From: CAIYQJ01 sp963717255
GTDB lineage: Bacteria > Chloroflexota > Limnocylindria > Limnocylindrales > CSP1-4
DNA length: 64,000 nt
Reading direction: 5' to 3'
Assembly: GCA_963717255.1 (NCBI GenBank)
Contig: CAVQVT010000009.1
Coordinates: 57,639 to 121,638 of the forward strand
In this document: positions 63,149 through 64,000 of the stretch, piece by piece
Position numbering within the stretch: the stretch's first letter is position 1
Layout: each line of letters opens with the position of its first letter
The notes under the pieces: generated by a model
Seen by the model: the letters and a program-made list of their open reading frames with translations, nothing else
Databases searched by the model: none
What the model was told of the DNA's origin: nothing
Position numbers and translations under genes: made by a program

Positions 63149-63723
63149 GGGAGCACCTCGCGATCGGCCGCGCCGCCGGCCCGGGAGCCGCTCGCCGAAG
63201 CCTCGGACGCGTCCTCGAGACGGGCCCGGAGCGTGGCGTGCGCGCGGGAGAGCAGGGATCCGACGGTCCCCGGCGCGGCACCGAGGATCGTGGCGATCTC
63301 CGCGTAGTCATAGCCGTGGTAGTGGCGCAGGACGAGCGCCGCCCGGGACCGCGGCTCGAGACCGTCGAGCGCCGCCTCCACGAGGGCTCGGCGCGCGGCG
63401 GCTTCCGCCGGGTCCGCGGCAGGGCCGGCGGCGCCCGGCGCCGCGGCCGCCTGCGCGGCCAGCGCGGGGATCGCGAGCGTCCGCACGCGCCGGCGGCGGA
63501 GCGCGTCGCGGGAGATGTTGGCGACGATCGTCATGAGCCACGGCCGGAGCGGCCGGCGAGCGTCGTATGTCTCCCACCGCTCGTACGCGCGGGCGAAGGC
63601 GTCATGCGTCGCGTCCACCGCCGCGTCGGGGTCGCGCAGGAGCGCGTACGCCACGCGGTACACGTCGTCCGCGTGCTCGCGATACGCCTGCTCGACCGCC
63701 TCGCGACGGGCCGTTCCAGTCAT
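63145..63723 (-). CDS. ECF-type RNA polymerase sigma factor
   Basis: 192-residue sigma-70 family protein. Region 2 is YREHADDVYRVAYALLRDPD followed by AFARAYERWETYDARRPLRP and WLMTIVANISRDALRRRR; region 4 is LEPRSRAALVLRHYHGYDYA and GAAPGTVGSLLSRAHATLRA. An Ala/Pro-rich linker separates them, as in extracytoplasmic-function factors. The ATG at 63723 is used. It overlaps the downstream membrane protein, its likely partner. Directly upstream (64 bases) is the end of a hydrolase gene on the same strand. Confidence 0.93.
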   Translation of the reverse strand: MTGTARREAVEQAYREHADDVYRVAYALLRDPDAAVDATHDAFARAYERWETYDARRPLRPWLMTIVANISRDALRRRRVRTLAIPALAAQAAAAPGAAGPAADPAEAAARRALVEAALDGLEPRSRAALVLRHYHGYDYAEIATILGAAPGTVGSLLSRAHATLRARLEDASEASASGSRAGGAADREVLP

Positions 63724-63787
63724 ACGGGTACTACGCACGACGGCGTCCGATCCATGCGCGGGCCCGCCGGCGACCGCTGCCGGACGC

Positions 63788-64000
63788 TCAGGCGAGCAGC
63801 CGTCCCTCGCGGCGAACCAGCTCAAGCCAGGGCCGCTCGCGGCCGATCGTCGTCGCGGCGCCGTGTCCCGGCAGCACGCGCATCCCGTCGTCGAGCCGCT
63901 CGAGCCTCGCGAGGGAGTCGACCATCGCCGCCGGGTCGCCGCCCGGCAGATCCACCCTCCCCCACCCCCCGGAGAAGAGCGTGTCGCCGGCGAAGAGCGT
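63788..64000 (-). CDS. Metallo-beta-lactamase fold hydrolase (C-terminal part)
   Basis: Last 70 residues of a gene whose start lies beyond the window. LFAGDTLFSGGWGRVDLPGG carries the conserved metal-site Asp (GDTLF), and VLPGHGAATTIGRERPW holds the final metal-binding His (GHG) of the glyoxalase II-like branch. The function is thioester or lactone hydrolysis in that branch, but the fragment does not decide. The stop is at 63788-63790. Confidence 0.9.
   Translation of the reverse strand, partial: TLFAGDTLFSGGWGRVDLPGGDPAAMVDSLARLERLDDGMRVLPGHGAATTIGRERPWLELVRREGRLLA

Overview
This window is one dense, very GC-rich bacterial chromosome segment. It has short intergenic gaps, many GTG starts, and genes that often overlap by 1-8 bases (ATGA, GTGA). 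The gene content suggests a soil or freshwater Chloroflexota (for example a Limnocylindria/Ellin6529-like lineage), but no rRNA is present to fix this. Supporting clues are an FHA-FHA-RodA-PBP cell-wall cluster as in Actinobacteria, an F420-dependent luciferase-like oxidoreductase, a MoxR-DUF58-transglutaminase cluster, a trimethylamine-methyltransferase-like enzyme and a Tig-ClpP-ClpX-ValS block. No prophage, insertion sequence or CRISPR array was seen.

Layout. 1-6.1 kb (minus): DUF4446 protein, a UvrD helicase fused to a RecB-type Fe-S nuclease, a HAD hydrolase and a SnoaL-like protein, then the end of an ABC ATPase gene. 6.7-10.1 kb (minus): an Lrp/AsnC regulator, tyrosine phenol-lyase and a trans-sulfuration-family lyase, read from a near-consensus promoter whose predicted start point is the A of the first ATG. 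10.3-14.1 kb (plus): rarA, serA and a histidine phosphatase, all frameshifted. 14.2-18.9 kb (minus): moxR, DUF58 and a transglutaminase membrane protein, the last with two frameshifts. 19.0-23.4 kb (minus): two FHA proteins, rodA and a class B penicillin-binding protein.

23.5-27.1 kb: zinc-ribbon proteins, a YihY-type membrane protein and a small HTH protein. 27.1-33.3 kb (minus): tig, clpP, clpX and valS, a folding, proteolysis and translation block. A tRNA-Leu(UAG) follows, then a coiled-coil/holin-like membrane pair. 36.4-39.2 kb: Mrp-type Fe-S carrier ATPase, a small HEAEH protein and an amidohydrolase. 39.4-45.3 kb (plus): a polyamine-type ABC importer (potA, D, B, C) and a class III aminotransferase. 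Import followed by transamination of polyamines or GABA is the likely theme.

45.8-50.8 kb (minus): an inositol-phosphatase-family enzyme, a secreted metallophosphoesterase, a class II aldolase and an MttB-like methyltransferase. 51-54.3 kb: a five-helix membrane protein, an unrecognised protein and a HerA-like ATPase. 54.4-61.2 kb (plus): one long operon with a structured leader, encoding an ABC-2 exporter, a small protein, two double-domain GNAT acetyltransferases flanking RsgA, and an F420 oxidoreductase. 61.3-64 kb (minus): an ECF sigma factor with a membrane-anchored propeller-like partner, and the end of a metallo-beta-lactamase-fold hydrolase.

The observations most worth checking are a 45-50 residue membrane-like insertion inside the EAA coupling loop of PotB, five frameshifts confined to 10.5-15.8 kb, an apparent AUC start codon for the DUF4446 gene, leaderless promoters, and the Lrp/tyrosine phenol-lyase operon.
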